64,000 nt of DNA from Mesorhizobium sp. (GTDB taxonomy: Bacteria; Pseudomonadota; Alphaproteobacteria; Rhizobiales; Rhizobiaceae). Shown here piece after piece: positions 50,307-59,488 of the stretch. Each line of letters begins with the position of its first letter. Position 1 is the stretch's first letter. The notes under the pieces were generated by a model, which ran no database searches, was not told the DNA's origin, and saw only the letters and a list, made by a program, of their open reading frames with translations. A program made the translations under genes and the position numbers. The stretch spans positions 124,001-188,000 of the forward strand of contig NZ_JAMLIG010000003.1 in the NCBI RefSeq assembly GCF_023954305.1, in the 5' to 3' direction.

Positions 50307-50996
50307 CTATAGCGAGAGGATGTCCTCGATATCGCGCATGGGCGCGCGGACGCTTTCCAGCTCGAGCTGGTCTTCGATATGGGCGAGGTGATGCTTCATG
50401 GCGTCGGTCGCCTTCTTCGCTTCTCCAGCGACAATGGCCGCCACAATCGCGTCGTGCTCGTCCGGCCCGCAATTGTGCACCTCCTTGGATTGATAAAGCG
50501 CGGTGATCAGGGAGGTGCGCGACACGAGATCACACAGAAGTCCGGCGAGTATCTGCGACTGAGCAAGTTCGGCAATCAGCATGTGGAACTCACCTGAAAG
50601 ACGGATTGCCGTCACCATGTCGTTGCGTTCGTGGGCGCGGCGTTCGGCTTCGATGTGATCGCGAAGCCGCTGCGCCGCAGGCTCGTCGATGGTAGCGCAA
50701 AGCCGCTCGACCAGCCGCTCCTCGATGGTGCGGCGCGCGAAGAACACGTCGCGCGCTTCCTCAGTCGATGGCTTGGCGACAAAGGCGCCACGGTTGGGAA
50801 CCAGCGTAATCAGTCCGTCATGCGCCAGCTGCTGCAGCACTTGGCGGATACGCGCGCGACTGACCGCAAAGATGTCGGCAAGCTGCTCTTCCTTGAGCCT
50901 CGTTCCCGGCGCGAGCTGCCTGTCTGCGATCGACGACCAGATCCGGGCATGGATCTCCTGATTGGTCACGGGTTGGGTGGTCGTTTTGGCGTCCAT
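50307..50996 (-). CDS. GntR-family regulator (FCD) of module B
   Basis: A 229-residue GntR protein: IHARIWSSIADRQLAPGTRL, winged helix EEQLADIFAVSRARIRQVLQ followed by QLAHDGLITLVPNRGAFVAK, then an FCD domain (RLSGEFHMLIAELAQSQILA, DEHDAIVAAIVAGEAKKATD-AMKHHL). ATG 50996 follows GGGAGGGA by 5 bases; the long upstream frame is non-homologous. It is divergent from the oligopeptide-type transporter genes across 204 bases that hold a strong palindrome (51080-51102), so it probably controls both directions. Confidence 0.9.
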   Translation of the reverse strand: MDAKTTTQPVTNQEIHARIWSSIADRQLAPGTRLKEEQLADIFAVSRARIRQVLQQLAHDGLITLVPNRGAFVAKPSTEEARDVFFARRTIEERLVERLCATIDEPAAQRLRDHIEAERRAHERNDMVTAIRLSGEFHMLIAELAQSQILAGLLCDLVSRTSLITALYQSKEVHNCGPDEHDAIVAAIVAGEAKKATDAMKHHLAHIEDQLELESVRAPMRDIEDILSL

Positions 50997-51069
50997 GAGA
51001 TCCCTCCCGCCGTCCTCGCTGCGGCGGCACACTTTTGTCGAAGTCTTATTGAATCGGTTTGGCAAACAA

Positions 51070-51102
51070 GTCAACAATTTTGTCAACATTAATTGTTGAC
51101 AA
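51070..51102. promoter_or_regulatory. GntR operator in the divergent promoter of module B
   Basis: TTGTCAAC-ATTAATT-GTTGACAA (51080-51102) is a perfect palindrome with 8-base arms and a symmetrical centre. A third half-site GTCAACA starts at 51070. The region is AT-rich, lies 74 bases before the GntR start and 98 bases before the transporter gene, and is well placed to control both. Confidence 0.7.
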
Positions 51103-51200
51103 TCTTGGACAAGAGTGTCATCAATATACCAAGGACGGAAATTGCAAGCGCTCAAAGACGCTCGCAGGGGACCGTTCCTCGACAAATGGGAGACTACGCA

Positions 51201-52772
51201 ATGAAGAAATTCCTGCTGGCGGCCACTGCCGCAGTTCTTGTCGGACTTGGCTCGGTGGGCCAGGCCGGCGCGAATGAAATTCGCTACGCATCCGCCGGCG
51301 ACATCTACGGTCTCGACCCGCATTCGATGACCGACTCCTTCTCGATCAACTTCCTACAGCACATCTACGAGCCGTTGGTTCGCTACAACAAGGAACTCAA
51401 GATCGAGCCCGCGCTCGCCTTGTCCTGGGAAGTCGTCAAGCCCGACGTGGTACGTTACAAACTCCGCCAGGGCGTGAAGTTCCACGACGGCGCGGAGTTT
51501 TCGGCCGACGATGTGGTAGTGTCGCTAACGCGGGCCACTCACGAGCGCTCGCCGATCAAGGGCAACCTGCCGGCGCTGAAATCGGTCGAGAAAATCGACG
51601 ATTATACGGTCGACCTGCATCTCACCGGGCCGACGCCGCTGCTCAACAACTATCTCACCAACATGTCGATCTTCGACTCCGGATGGCTGGAAGCCAACAA
51701 TTCGGTGGAGCCGGTCGACGCACAGAAGGGCGAGGAGGGCTATACAACGTCTCACGCTAACGGGACCGGGCCTTTCAAGCTTGAAAGCCGCCGCCCCGAT
51801 GCGCAGACCGTCCTGGTGGTCAACGAAGCCTGGTGGAACGAGCCGCAGCACAACCTCACCAAAATCATCCACACGCCCATCGGCTCGGACGCGACGCGTG
51901 TCGCGGCTCTGCTGTCAGGCGAACTCGACATCATCGTTCCGTCGCCGCTCCAGGACGCTGAGCGCATTGCCAATTCGCCCGGCGTCAAGGTGCTGGAGGC
52001 GCCCGGCCTGCGTACGATCATGATGGGCTTCAACGTGACCGGGAAGCTCAACGACGGCAACGTCGAGGGCAACCCCTTCCAGAAGCCGGCCGTGCGCAAG
52101 GCGCTTTACCAGTCCATCAACATGGATCTCGTGCGCGACAAGATCATGCGCGGCAAATCGCGCAATGGCGGGATGTTGATCGCACCCGAAGTGCCGGGTT
52201 TTGACGCAGCATTGAACGAGCGTTTCCCCTATGACGTCGAAGCGGCAAAGGCTGCTTTGGCGGAAGCTGGATATCCGGACGGCTTTCAGTTCAACATGAA
52301 CTGCCCGAACGACGCTTACGTGAATGATGAAGAGATCTGCCAGGCATTAGCGGCCATGCTCGCCCAGGCGGGTTTCAAGGCTAAACTCGTCACTGAGGCG
52401 CGGACCCTCCACTTCCAGAAGGCGCTCGCAGGCCAGACCGACATGTTCATGCTCGGCTGGGCGACGTTGCCGATGCTCGATGGCTACAGCGTGCTGTCGG
52501 CGATGCTGCACTCCCCCGATGGAAAGCTCGGCACCTGGAACCCGGGCGGCTACGCCAACCCCCAGATCGACGAGATCACTAAAAAGGTCGACGTCGAGCT
52601 CGATGAGGAGAAGCGCCGCCAGATGATGATCAACGCATTCGCCATCGCGCGCGACGACGTCGCGTGGCTGCCGCTGCACCAGCAGCCGCTCTCCTGGGCG
52701 ACGCGCGACAATATCGAGGTGGTCCAGACCGCCGACGATCTGTTGCGCCTGTGGTACGCTAAGGTCAACTGA
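51201..52772 (+). CDS. ABC transporter substrate-binding protein, family 5
   Basis: A 523-residue periplasmic protein with a signal peptide (MKKFLLAATAAVLVGLGSVG, cut near QAGA) and a DppA/OppA-type family 5 fold (YASAGDIYGLDPHSMTDSFS, RYKLRQGVKFHDGAEFSADD, FKLESRRPDAQTVLVVNEAW, NGGMLIAPEVPGFDAALNER). Despite the name, family 5 proteins bind peptides, nickel, opines or other solutes. It heads the operon with two permeases and two ATPases. The ATG at 51201 is fixed by the signal peptide. Confidence 0.92.
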   Translation: MKKFLLAATAAVLVGLGSVGQAGANEIRYASAGDIYGLDPHSMTDSFSINFLQHIYEPLVRYNKELKIEPALALSWEVVKPDVVRYKLRQGVKFHDGAEFSADDVVVSLTRATHERSPIKGNLPALKSVEKIDDYTVDLHLTGPTPLLNNYLTNMSIFDSGWLEANNSVEPVDAQKGEEGYTTSHANGTGPFKLESRRPDAQTVLVVNEAWWNEPQHNLTKIIHTPIGSDATRVAALLSGELDIIVPSPLQDAERIANSPGVKVLEAPGLRTIMMGFNVTGKLNDGNVEGNPFQKPAVRKALYQSINMDLVRDKIMRGKSRNGGMLIAPEVPGFDAALNERFPYDVEAAKAALAEAGYPDGFQFNMNCPNDAYVNDEEICQALAAMLAQAGFKAKLVTEARTLHFQKALAGQTDMFMLGWATLPMLDGYSVLSAMLHSPDGKLGTWNPGGYANPQIDEITKKVDVELDEEKRRQMMINAFAIARDDVAWLPLHQQPLSWATRDNIEVVQTADDLLRLWYAKVN

Positions 52773-52864
52773 GGCACTTGCGGTCTCCGCCGCGTGAGTG
52801 ACAGAGACCGTCTTCCTAACCCATGCCTGCGAGCCGGCGCGCCGCAGGATCGGAGGATTGCCCA

Positions 52865-53857
52865 ATGTCCATCTTTCTTATCCGGCGTCTGCTGCAGGCC
52901 CTGATGGTCATGCTAACCGTCGCCCTGATCGCCTTCCTCATGTTTCGCTTCCTGGGCGACCCAGTGAACAGCATCGTGTCGCAGGACGCCACCCAGGTTG
53001 AGCGCGAAGAGGTACGTGAGCGCCTCGGGCTCAACGATCCCTTGCTGGTGCAGTATGGCCGCTTCGTGCTGAATGCCGCCCGAGGCGACTTCGGCATGTC
53101 CTATCGCAACGCCAGGCCCGTCAGCACCCTGCTGGCGGAGCGTTTTCCTGCCACCGCGGAATTGGTTCTGGTCGCTGCCGTCATGTCGCTTGCGTTCGGA
53201 ATACCGCTCGGCATCTATACGGCGCTGCGCCCGCGGGGCGTTCTCAGCCAAGCGCTGCAGATCGTTTCGCTGATCGGGATCTCACTGCCCACTTTCGTTA
53301 CCGGCATCCTGCTTATCCTCTGCTTTTCGGTCTGGCTCGGCTGGCTTCCCTCCTTCGGTCGGGGAGAAGTCGTCGATATCGGCTGGTGGTCGACGGGTTT
53401 TCTGACAACGAGCGGCCTCAAGGCGCTGATCCTGCCGTCCTTCATGCTCTGCGTTTTCCAGTTGACGCTCATCATGCGCCTGGTGCGCGCCGAGATGCTG
53501 GAGGTGCTGCGCGCCGATTACATCAAGTTCGCAAGGGCCCGCGGCCTGCGCGCGAGGACGATCAATTTCCGCCACGCCCTCAAGAACACGCTGATACCCG
53601 TCGTCACGATCTTCGGCCTTCAGCTCGGCGGGCTAATTGCCTTTGCAATCATCACCGAGACGGTCTTCCAGTGGCCGGGCATGGGAGCGCTGTTCATCCA
53701 GGCGGTGAACTTCACGGACGTGCCGGTGATGGCTGCATATCTGGTGCTCGTGTCCCTGATTTTCGTGATCATCAATACCAGCGTCGACCTGCTCTACAAC
53801 GTTATCGATCCGCGGCTGCGCACCGAGCGCACGCCGGCCACCAATGCCGGCATCTGA
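52865..53857 (+). CDS. ABC transporter permease, DppB type
   Basis: A 330-residue permease beginning MSIFLIRRLLQALMVMLTVA after a GGAGG site, with FGDP-like FRFLGDPVNSIVSQDATQVE and six membrane helices; the EAA region is YIKFARARGLRARTINFRHA-LKNTLIP. The start at 52865 is preferred over 52823 on the ribosome site and family start. It pairs with the DppC-type permease downstream. Confidence 0.93.
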   Translation: MSIFLIRRLLQALMVMLTVALIAFLMFRFLGDPVNSIVSQDATQVEREEVRERLGLNDPLLVQYGRFVLNAARGDFGMSYRNARPVSTLLAERFPATAELVLVAAVMSLAFGIPLGIYTALRPRGVLSQALQIVSLIGISLPTFVTGILLILCFSVWLGWLPSFGRGEVVDIGWWSTGFLTTSGLKALILPSFMLCVFQLTLIMRLVRAEMLEVLRADYIKFARARGLRARTINFRHALKNTLIPVVTIFGLQLGGLIAFAIITETVFQWPGMGALFIQAVNFTDVPVMAAYLVLVSLIFVIINTSVDLLYNVIDPRLRTERTPATNAGI

Positions 53858-53870
53858 GGGAGTAGGAGTC

Positions 53871-54797
53871 ATGGCCTCGTCCGTCGCAACCCGTTTCCGC
53901 AGCTTTGCCGACAGCGATCTCGTCTATTCGTTCATGCGCTCCAAGGTCACTGTTGTCGCGGCAATCGTGCTCGGGCTAATGGTGTTGGGAGCTCTGTTCG
54001 CGCCGCTCATCGCCCCGCACGACCCGTTCGATATCGCCAAACTGAACCTCCTCGACAGCGAACTACCGCCTGCCTGGATGGAGGGCTCGAACCCAGCCTA
54101 CTGGCTGGGGACCGACACCCAGGCGCGCGATGTTTTCTCCTCGATCCTTCACGGCCTGCGCATCTCGCTCTTCGTCGGCTGCGCCAGCGTGCTGCTTGCG
54201 GCGGTCCTGGGCATCTTCCTGGGCCTCCTCGGCGGCTATCTCGGCGGCTTCGTCGACTCGGTCATCATGCGCGTCGCCGACGTTCTCCTGTCGTTTCCCG
54301 CGATGCTGGTCGCGCTGCTCATCAACGGCGTCCTGCGCGGCATACTGCCGGCCAACCAGCAGGAGAGCGCCGCCATCATCGTCCTGGTGTTGTCGATTGG
54401 CCTCACCAACTGGGTGCAATACGCCCGTACGGTTCGCGGCTCGACGATGGTCGAGCGGCAGCGCGAATATGTGCAGGCCGCTCGCACGATAGGCGTCAGC
54501 AGCATGAAGATCATGCGCTCGCACATCTTGCCCAACGTGCTTGGACCTGTCTTGGTCATTGCAACCATCAATCTCGGCATGGCCGTTCTGACGGAAGCGA
54601 CACTGTCCTTTCTGGGCGTCGGCATGCCGGCCACGATGCCGTCTCTCGGCACGCTCATCCGCGTCGGCAACGAATACCTCTTCTCCGGAATCTGGTGGGT
54701 GGTGATCTTTCCGTCCGCGACGCTTGCGATTCTCGTGCTTGCCGTCAACCTTCTAGGCGACTGGCTGCGCGACGCCCTTAACCCGAAGCTGAGGTAG
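53871..54797 (+). CDS. ABC transporter permease, DppC type
   Basis: A 308-residue permease: FMRSKVTVVAAIVLGLMVLG, LIAPHDPFDIAKLNLLDSEL, PAYWLGTDTQARDVFSSILH and the EAA loop EYVQAARTIGVSSMKIMRSH-ILPNVLGP. ATG 53871 follows GGAGT; the frame upstream overlaps the previous gene. The sequence ends in LGDWLRDALNPKLR, typical of DppC. Confidence 0.93.
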   Translation: MASSVATRFRSFADSDLVYSFMRSKVTVVAAIVLGLMVLGALFAPLIAPHDPFDIAKLNLLDSELPPAWMEGSNPAYWLGTDTQARDVFSSILHGLRISLFVGCASVLLAAVLGIFLGLLGGYLGGFVDSVIMRVADVLLSFPAMLVALLINGVLRGILPANQQESAAIIVLVLSIGLTNWVQYARTVRGSTMVERQREYVQAARTIGVSSMKIMRSHILPNVLGPVLVIATINLGMAVLTEATLSFLGVGMPATMPSLGTLIRVGNEYLFSGIWWVVIFPSATLAILVLAVNLLGDWLRDALNPKLR

Positions 54798-54802
54798 GAC
54801 AA

Positions 54803-55771
54803 ATGCCGCTGCTCGAAGTAGACAGGCTGCGGGTCGAATTCCCGACCCGGAACGGCTTACTGACGGCTGTGGACGACCTGTCGTTCACCGTCGAGGAAGG
54901 CGAAGTGCTGGGGCTCGTCGGCGAGTCCGGCGCTGGTAAGTCGATGACTGGGGCGGCCATCATCGGGCTCCTCGAACCGCCGGGCCGCATCGCCAGCGGC
55001 GAAATCCGGCTGTCGGGCCGCCGCATAGACAAACTGCGCGGCGAAGAACTCCGCAAGGTGCGCGGCAAGCAAATCGGCGCGATCTTCCAGGATCCGCTGA
55101 CCTCGCTCAACCCGCTGTTCACAGTCGGCGAGCAGCTCGTCGAGACGATTCGAACGCATCTGCCCGTGACGGCCGCCGAAGCACGCGCCCGCGCGATCGG
55201 TTGGCTGGCCGAAGTCGGTATCCCCGCTCCCGAAAAGCGGATCGACCAGTATCCGCACCAGTTCTCGGGTGGCATGCGTCAGCGTGTCGTCATCGCCCTC
55301 GCCCTTTGCGTCGAACCTCGGCTCATCATCGCCGACGAACCGACCACCGCACTCGACGTCTCGGTCCAGTCGCAGATAATCTCGATCCTCAAAAAGCTTT
55401 GCCGCGAGCGCAACGCGGCCGTGATCCTTATAACCCACGACATGGGGGTCATCGCCGAGACCGCCGACCGCGTCGCGGTGATGTATGCCGGGCGCTTAGC
55501 CGAGATAGGACCAGTGGTCCAGGTGCTTGAACATCCCCTCCATCCCTACACCGTCGGACTGATGGGATCGATCCCGCGCATCGGACCGCGTCCCGACAGA
55601 CTGATCCAGATCACGGGCTCGATGCCGCGGCTCGGCGACATTCCGTCCGGATGCGCCTTCAATCCACGCTGCACGCGCGTCATTGCCGATTGCCGGGTCC
55701 ATCGTCCCCTGCTCGCGGCCACCGCTGGCGGGGCAGTCGCATGCCTGCACTATGAGGGAGGCCGCCCGTGA
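54803..55771 (+). CDS. ABC transporter ATPase, DppD type
   Basis: A 322-residue ATPase: Walker A LGLVGESGAGKSMTGAAIIG, Q-loop QIGAIFQDPLTSLNPLFTVG, signature YPHQFSGGMRQRVVIALALC, Walker B LIIADEPTTALDVSVQSQII and a C-terminal oligopeptide-transporter extension with CAFNPRCTRVIADC, whose cysteines bind a metal cluster in some homologues. It starts 5 bases after the DppC stop. Confidence 0.95.
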   Translation: MPLLEVDRLRVEFPTRNGLLTAVDDLSFTVEEGEVLGLVGESGAGKSMTGAAIIGLLEPPGRIASGEIRLSGRRIDKLRGEELRKVRGKQIGAIFQDPLTSLNPLFTVGEQLVETIRTHLPVTAAEARARAIGWLAEVGIPAPEKRIDQYPHQFSGGMRQRVVIALALCVEPRLIIADEPTTALDVSVQSQIISILKKLCRERNAAVILITHDMGVIAETADRVAVMYAGRLAEIGPVVQVLEHPLHPYTVGLMGSIPRIGPRPDRLIQITGSMPRLGDIPSGCAFNPRCTRVIADCRVHRPLLAATAGGAVACLHYEGGRP

Positions 55772-56853
55772 ACGCGACCCCGTCGATTGCGCCCCGCCAA
55801 TGCCCGGGGAAAGCATTGCTGGAGATAACGGGCCTAAAGAAGCATTTCGCGCTCCCGCGTCCGTTTCTGAACCGCGTGCTGCAACCCGAGCAAACGCAGG
55901 TTGTGAAGGCGGTCGACGGCCTAGACCTGACGATCGAGCGCGGCAAGACGCTTAGCCTGGTCGGCGAATCCGGTTGCGGAAAGTCGACAGTAGCCAAGCT
56001 CGTAATGGGTCTCTTCAGGGCCTCGGCCGGCCGCATCGTCTTCGATGGGGTCGACATCTCTCGCGCGTCGGCCGGCAATCCGGCCGCGGTTCGCCGACGC
56101 ATGCAGATGATCTTCCAAGATCCGTATGCCAGTCTCAATCCACGCTGGCGCGTGCGCGACATCGTCGCCGAGCCGCTGCACACCTACAAACTGTGCGCCT
56201 CACGGGCCGAGGAAACGAAAGAAGTTGACCGCCTGCTCGAATTCGTCGGCCTCAACTCCAAGGACGGCGGGAAATTCCCTCATGAGTTCTCCGGCGGCCA
56301 GCGTCAGCGCATCTCGATAGCGCGCGCCATTTCGACCGCGCCCGACTTTCTCGTCTGCGACGAACCTACATCCGCACTGGACGTCTCCGTTCAGGCCCAG
56401 ATTCTCAACCTCATGCGCGACATGCAGCGCGAACTCGGCCTCACCTATCTCTTCATCAGTCACGATCTTGCCGTGGTGAATTTCATGGCTGACTGGATCG
56501 GCGTGATGTATCTCGGCCGTCTTGTTGAAATTGCTCCCGCCGAGCATTTGTTCGCGAGCCCGCAGCATCCCTATACCCGGCTTCTGCTCGACACCATTCC
56601 CGACCTGTCGATGGCCAAGCGCAACCGCGATCCGGTTGCTGGCGAAGTGCCGAACCCGATCAATCCTCCGTCCGGCTGCCATTTCCATCCGCGCTGCCCC
56701 TACGCGGAAGCGCGCTGCAGGAGCGAGCCCCCGCAGTTGCGGGAAACACAAAATGGCGGCCGCGCATCTTGCCACGCTGTCGAGGAAGGCCGGCTGCCGG
56801 CCGCAACCGCATCGGGTTTCGCAATGCCGGGCGTGCTTCAGGCGGCGGTCTGA
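55768..56853 (+). CDS. ABC transporter ATPase, DppF type
   Basis: A 361-residue ATPase overlapping DppD by 4 bases (GTG start 55768): Walker A LSLVGESGCGKSTVAKLVMG, Q-loop QMIFQDPYASLNPRWRVRDI, signature FPHEFSGGQRQRISIARAIS, Walker B LVCDEPTSALDVSVQAQILN and C-terminal CHFHPRCPYAEARCRSEPPQ. The N-terminal extension (LLEITGLKKHFALPRPFLNR) is normal for DppF. The complete importer DppABCDF-type is thus present. Confidence 0.94.
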   Translation: MNATPSIAPRQCPGKALLEITGLKKHFALPRPFLNRVLQPEQTQVVKAVDGLDLTIERGKTLSLVGESGCGKSTVAKLVMGLFRASAGRIVFDGVDISRASAGNPAAVRRRMQMIFQDPYASLNPRWRVRDIVAEPLHTYKLCASRAEETKEVDRLLEFVGLNSKDGGKFPHEFSGGQRQRISIARAISTAPDFLVCDEPTSALDVSVQAQILNLMRDMQRELGLTYLFISHDLAVVNFMADWIGVMYLGRLVEIAPAEHLFASPQHPYTRLLLDTIPDLSMAKRNRDPVAGEVPNPINPPSGCHFHPRCPYAEARCRSEPPQLRETQNGGRASCHAVEEGRLPAATASGFAMPGVLQAAV

Positions 56854-56864
56854 AAGGGAAAATA

Positions 56865-57530
56865 ATGGACTTCGATTTCACCCGATTGCCGGCGCAGGAT
56901 CGCTATCGCCTCTTGGTCTCGTTCGTGGCGCCGCGCCCGATCGCGCTGGTCACTACCATTGATGAGCACGGCGTTCACAACGCCGCGCCTATGAGCTTCT
57001 TCAACGTGTTCTCGCAGGAGCCACCGATCGTCATCCTGGGCTTGCAGACGCGGCCGAACGGGACTGTGAAGGACACCATCTCGAACATCCAGCGCTCGTG
57101 CGAGTTCGTCGTCCATATGGTGGATATGGCGATCGCCGAGCAGATGATCGTGACTGGTATCAACTTTCCGCGCGAGGTCGACGAGATCGAGTTTGCAGGC
57201 CTTACCGCCCTGCCCTCCGTCAAGGTCGCGCCACCACGCATCGCCGAAAGCCCTTGCGCGATGGAATGCGTGGTCGAGCAGACGATCGACTACGACAGAC
57301 GATCCATCGTGCTGGGCCGTGTGGTTCACATGCACGTCCGTGACGAGTGCTTGGATGCCAACGGCCGTTATGTCTTGCCCGAGAAATACCAGCCGATCGC
57401 GCGGCTCCACGCCGACAACTACATCGTCGCCGATCGCCAATTCGAACTGAAGAAGCCGATCGATCTTCTCCATCACGAAACAGCCAACGGCTATGCCGAA
57501 TCTGCCGGGGCAAGCGCGGCCGCGCGATGA
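56865..57530 (+). CDS. Flavin reductase-like FMN-binding protein
   Basis: A 221-residue split-barrel flavoprotein: YRLLVSFVAPRPIALVTTID, HGVHNAAPMSFFNVFSQEPP and IVILGLQTRPNGTVKDTISN, typical of the FMN-binding flavin reductase-like family (DIM6/NTAB type). Members reduce free flavin for a partner monooxygenase or act on their own. No monooxygenase gene is adjacent, so its partner is unknown. ATG 56865 is 11 bases after the DppF stop with AAAGGG upstream, so it belongs to the transporter operon. Confidence 0.85.
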   Translation: MDFDFTRLPAQDRYRLLVSFVAPRPIALVTTIDEHGVHNAAPMSFFNVFSQEPPIVILGLQTRPNGTVKDTISNIQRSCEFVVHMVDMAIAEQMIVTGINFPREVDEIEFAGLTALPSVKVAPPRIAESPCAMECVVEQTIDYDRRSIVLGRVVHMHVRDECLDANGRYVLPEKYQPIARLHADNYIVADRQFELKKPIDLLHHETANGYAESAGASAAAR

Positions 57531-58273
57531 ATTCGATACGCATCCGCCTCATCAATCCGAACTCGACCGCCTCCATGACCGCGCATGTCGAGCGCGTTGC
57601 CCGTGCCATTTCCGCTCCCGGCACGATCGTGGAGGCTTTCAATCCGCTGGAGACGCCCGCAAGCATCGAGGGCCATGCCGATGAGGCGATGTCGGTTCCG
57701 GCCATGCTGGATCTTATCCGCGAAGGCGAACAAAACGGCGTAAGCGGACATATCATCGCCTGCTTCGACGATCCCGGGCTTGGGGCGGCGCGCGAGGTGG
57801 CTCGCGCGCCGGTGATCGGCATCTGCGAGGCGGCGGTCCATGCAGCCAGCATGATCGCGGCGCGGTTTTCGGTCGTCACGACGCTCGAGCGCTCGGTGCC
57901 GATCCTGGAAGACCTGATGCACAACTATGGCGCCGAACGCCGCTGCCGCCGCGTGCGCGCAGTGGATCTGCCGGTCCTAGCGGTGGACGGCGACCCCCTA
58001 TACGCACGCCAACGCATCGCCGACGAGATATGCCGGGCCGTACGCGAGGACAGGTCTGAGGCGGTCATCCTTGGCTGCGCAGGGATGAGCGACCATCGCG
58101 GCTGGCTGGAAAACGAAACGGGCGTTCCGGTGATCGACGGCGTCGTCGCGGCGGTGAAATTCGTCGAGGCGCTCGTCGGCGCCGGCCTGACGACGAGCAA
58201 GATCGGTTCATATGCGTTTCCGCTCGCCAAAAGTCTGTCGCAGCCGCGTGGCGCAATCGTCGGAGCGATTTGA
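57527..58273 (+). CDS. Asp/Glu/hydantoin racemase-family protein
   Basis: A 248-residue protein: IRLINPNSTASMTAHVERVA, VSGHIIACFDDPGLGAAREV (first Cys), PVIGICEAAVHAASMIAARF and SEAVILGCAGMSDHRGWLEN (second Cys). The paired Cys residues are the two catalytic bases of cofactor-independent racemases, and the INPNS start is typical of hydantoin racemase. It overlaps the flavin reductase gene by 4 bases. In this context it would racemise the cyclic or ring-opened substrate so that a stereospecific hydrolase can use both forms. Confidence 0.87.
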   Translation: MNSIRIRLINPNSTASMTAHVERVARAISAPGTIVEAFNPLETPASIEGHADEAMSVPAMLDLIREGEQNGVSGHIIACFDDPGLGAAREVARAPVIGICEAAVHAASMIAARFSVVTTLERSVPILEDLMHNYGAERRCRRVRAVDLPVLAVDGDPLYARQRIADEICRAVREDRSEAVILGCAGMSDHRGWLENETGVPVIDGVVAAVKFVEALVGAGLTTSKIGSYAFPLAKSLSQPRGAIVGAI

Positions 58274-58292
58274 GCATGAGGACCCACGATTT

Positions 58293-59483
58293 ATGACAGG
58301 CATGCTGCTCAAAAACGTTCGCCCGATGGGCGGCGAGACGGTGGATATTCTCATCCGCGACGGGCTTATCGAGCGTATCGGCGCGGTCGGCGACTTGTCA
58401 GGTCCCATCGAGGATGGCGGTGGCGCGATCGCCCTGCCCGGCCTCGTCGAGGCTCACGCCCATCTCGACAAGACGCTGTGGGGCATGGGCTGGCGCAGGC
58501 ATCAGGCGGGTCCGTCGCTGGAAGACAAGATCGCCACCGAGCGCAGGCTGCGCCGCGAGTGGAACATCGACCCCGCGCGCCAGTCGGCGCGCCAGGTCGC
58601 GCTTTGCGCTTCACACGGCACGACGGCAATCAGAACCCACGTCGACATCGACACGGAGCAGGGCCTGTGGTGTTTCGAGGGCGTGGCCGCCACGCGGGAA
58701 CGCTTTGCCGATGTGATGGATATCGAGATCGTCGCCTTCCCGCAGTCCGGCCTGATGATAAGGCCGGGAACGCTTGAACTGATGGATGCTGCCCTTGCCA
58801 ATGGCGCCGACGTCGTCGGCGGGCTCGACCCATGCGGCATCGACCGCGACCCAAAGGGCCAGTTGGACGCGGTCTTTGGCCTAGCCGAAAAGCACGGAAG
58901 GCCCATCGATATCCATTTGCACGAGGCGGATGAACTCGGCGCATTCTCGCTCGAGCTGATCATCGAGCGCACCCGTGCGCATGGTATGAAAGGAAAGGTC
59001 ACCGTCAGCCACGCCTTTTGCCTCGGCATGACCAACCGAACCCGCGCCGCCGCGCTGGTCGATGAGCTAGCGAGGGAAGACATCGCCATCGCAACCACCG
59101 CGCCGGCTTCGCGGCCGGTTCCGGCGGCGGCCGAGTTGCGCGCTGCTGGCGTGCGCCTTTGCGCCGGCTCGGACGGCATTCGCGACACATGGGGGCCGTA
59201 CGGCAATGCCGACATGCTCGAGCGCGCGCTGTTCATCGGACTGCGGAACAATTTCAGGCGCGACGAGGACGTCGAATACGCGCTCCATATCTGCACGCTG
59301 GGCGGCGCGGACGTGATGGAACTCGACGGCTATGGCCTGCACGAAGGGGCATTCGCCGACATGGTGCTGGTAGAGGCGGAGAGCCTCGCCGAGGCGGTTG
59401 CGGCGCGGCCGGCGCGCAAGCTCGTCCTCAAGCGCGGGCGCGCGATCGCCCGTGATGGCAAAGCCCTTTTCCACGTGGAATAA
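58293..59483 (+). CDS. Cytosine deaminase-like amidohydrolase (AtzC-like)
   Basis: A 396-residue hydrolase of the cytosine deaminase/N-isopropylammelide hydrolase group: IALPGLVEAHAHLDKTLWGM (HxH), TTAIRTHVDIDTEQGLWCFE, DIHLHEADELGAFSLELIIE (His), VTVSHAFCLGMTNRTRAAAL (His) and VRLCAGSDGIRDTWGPYGNA (Asp). All metal ligands are present. Likely chemistry is hydrolytic deamination or amide cleavage of an N-heterocycle. Start chosen at ATG 58293, where the beta-sandwich begins. Confidence 0.88.
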   Translation: MTGMLLKNVRPMGGETVDILIRDGLIERIGAVGDLSGPIEDGGGAIALPGLVEAHAHLDKTLWGMGWRRHQAGPSLEDKIATERRLRREWNIDPARQSARQVALCASHGTTAIRTHVDIDTEQGLWCFEGVAATRERFADVMDIEIVAFPQSGLMIRPGTLELMDAALANGADVVGGLDPCGIDRDPKGQLDAVFGLAEKHGRPIDIHLHEADELGAFSLELIIERTRAHGMKGKVTVSHAFCLGMTNRTRAAALVDELAREDIAIATTAPASRPVPAAAELRAAGVRLCAGSDGIRDTWGPYGNADMLERALFIGLRNNFRRDEDVEYALHICTLGGADVMELDGYGLHEGAFADMVLVEAESLAEAVAARPARKLVLKRGRAIARDGKALFHVE

Positions 59484-59488
59484 CCGGC

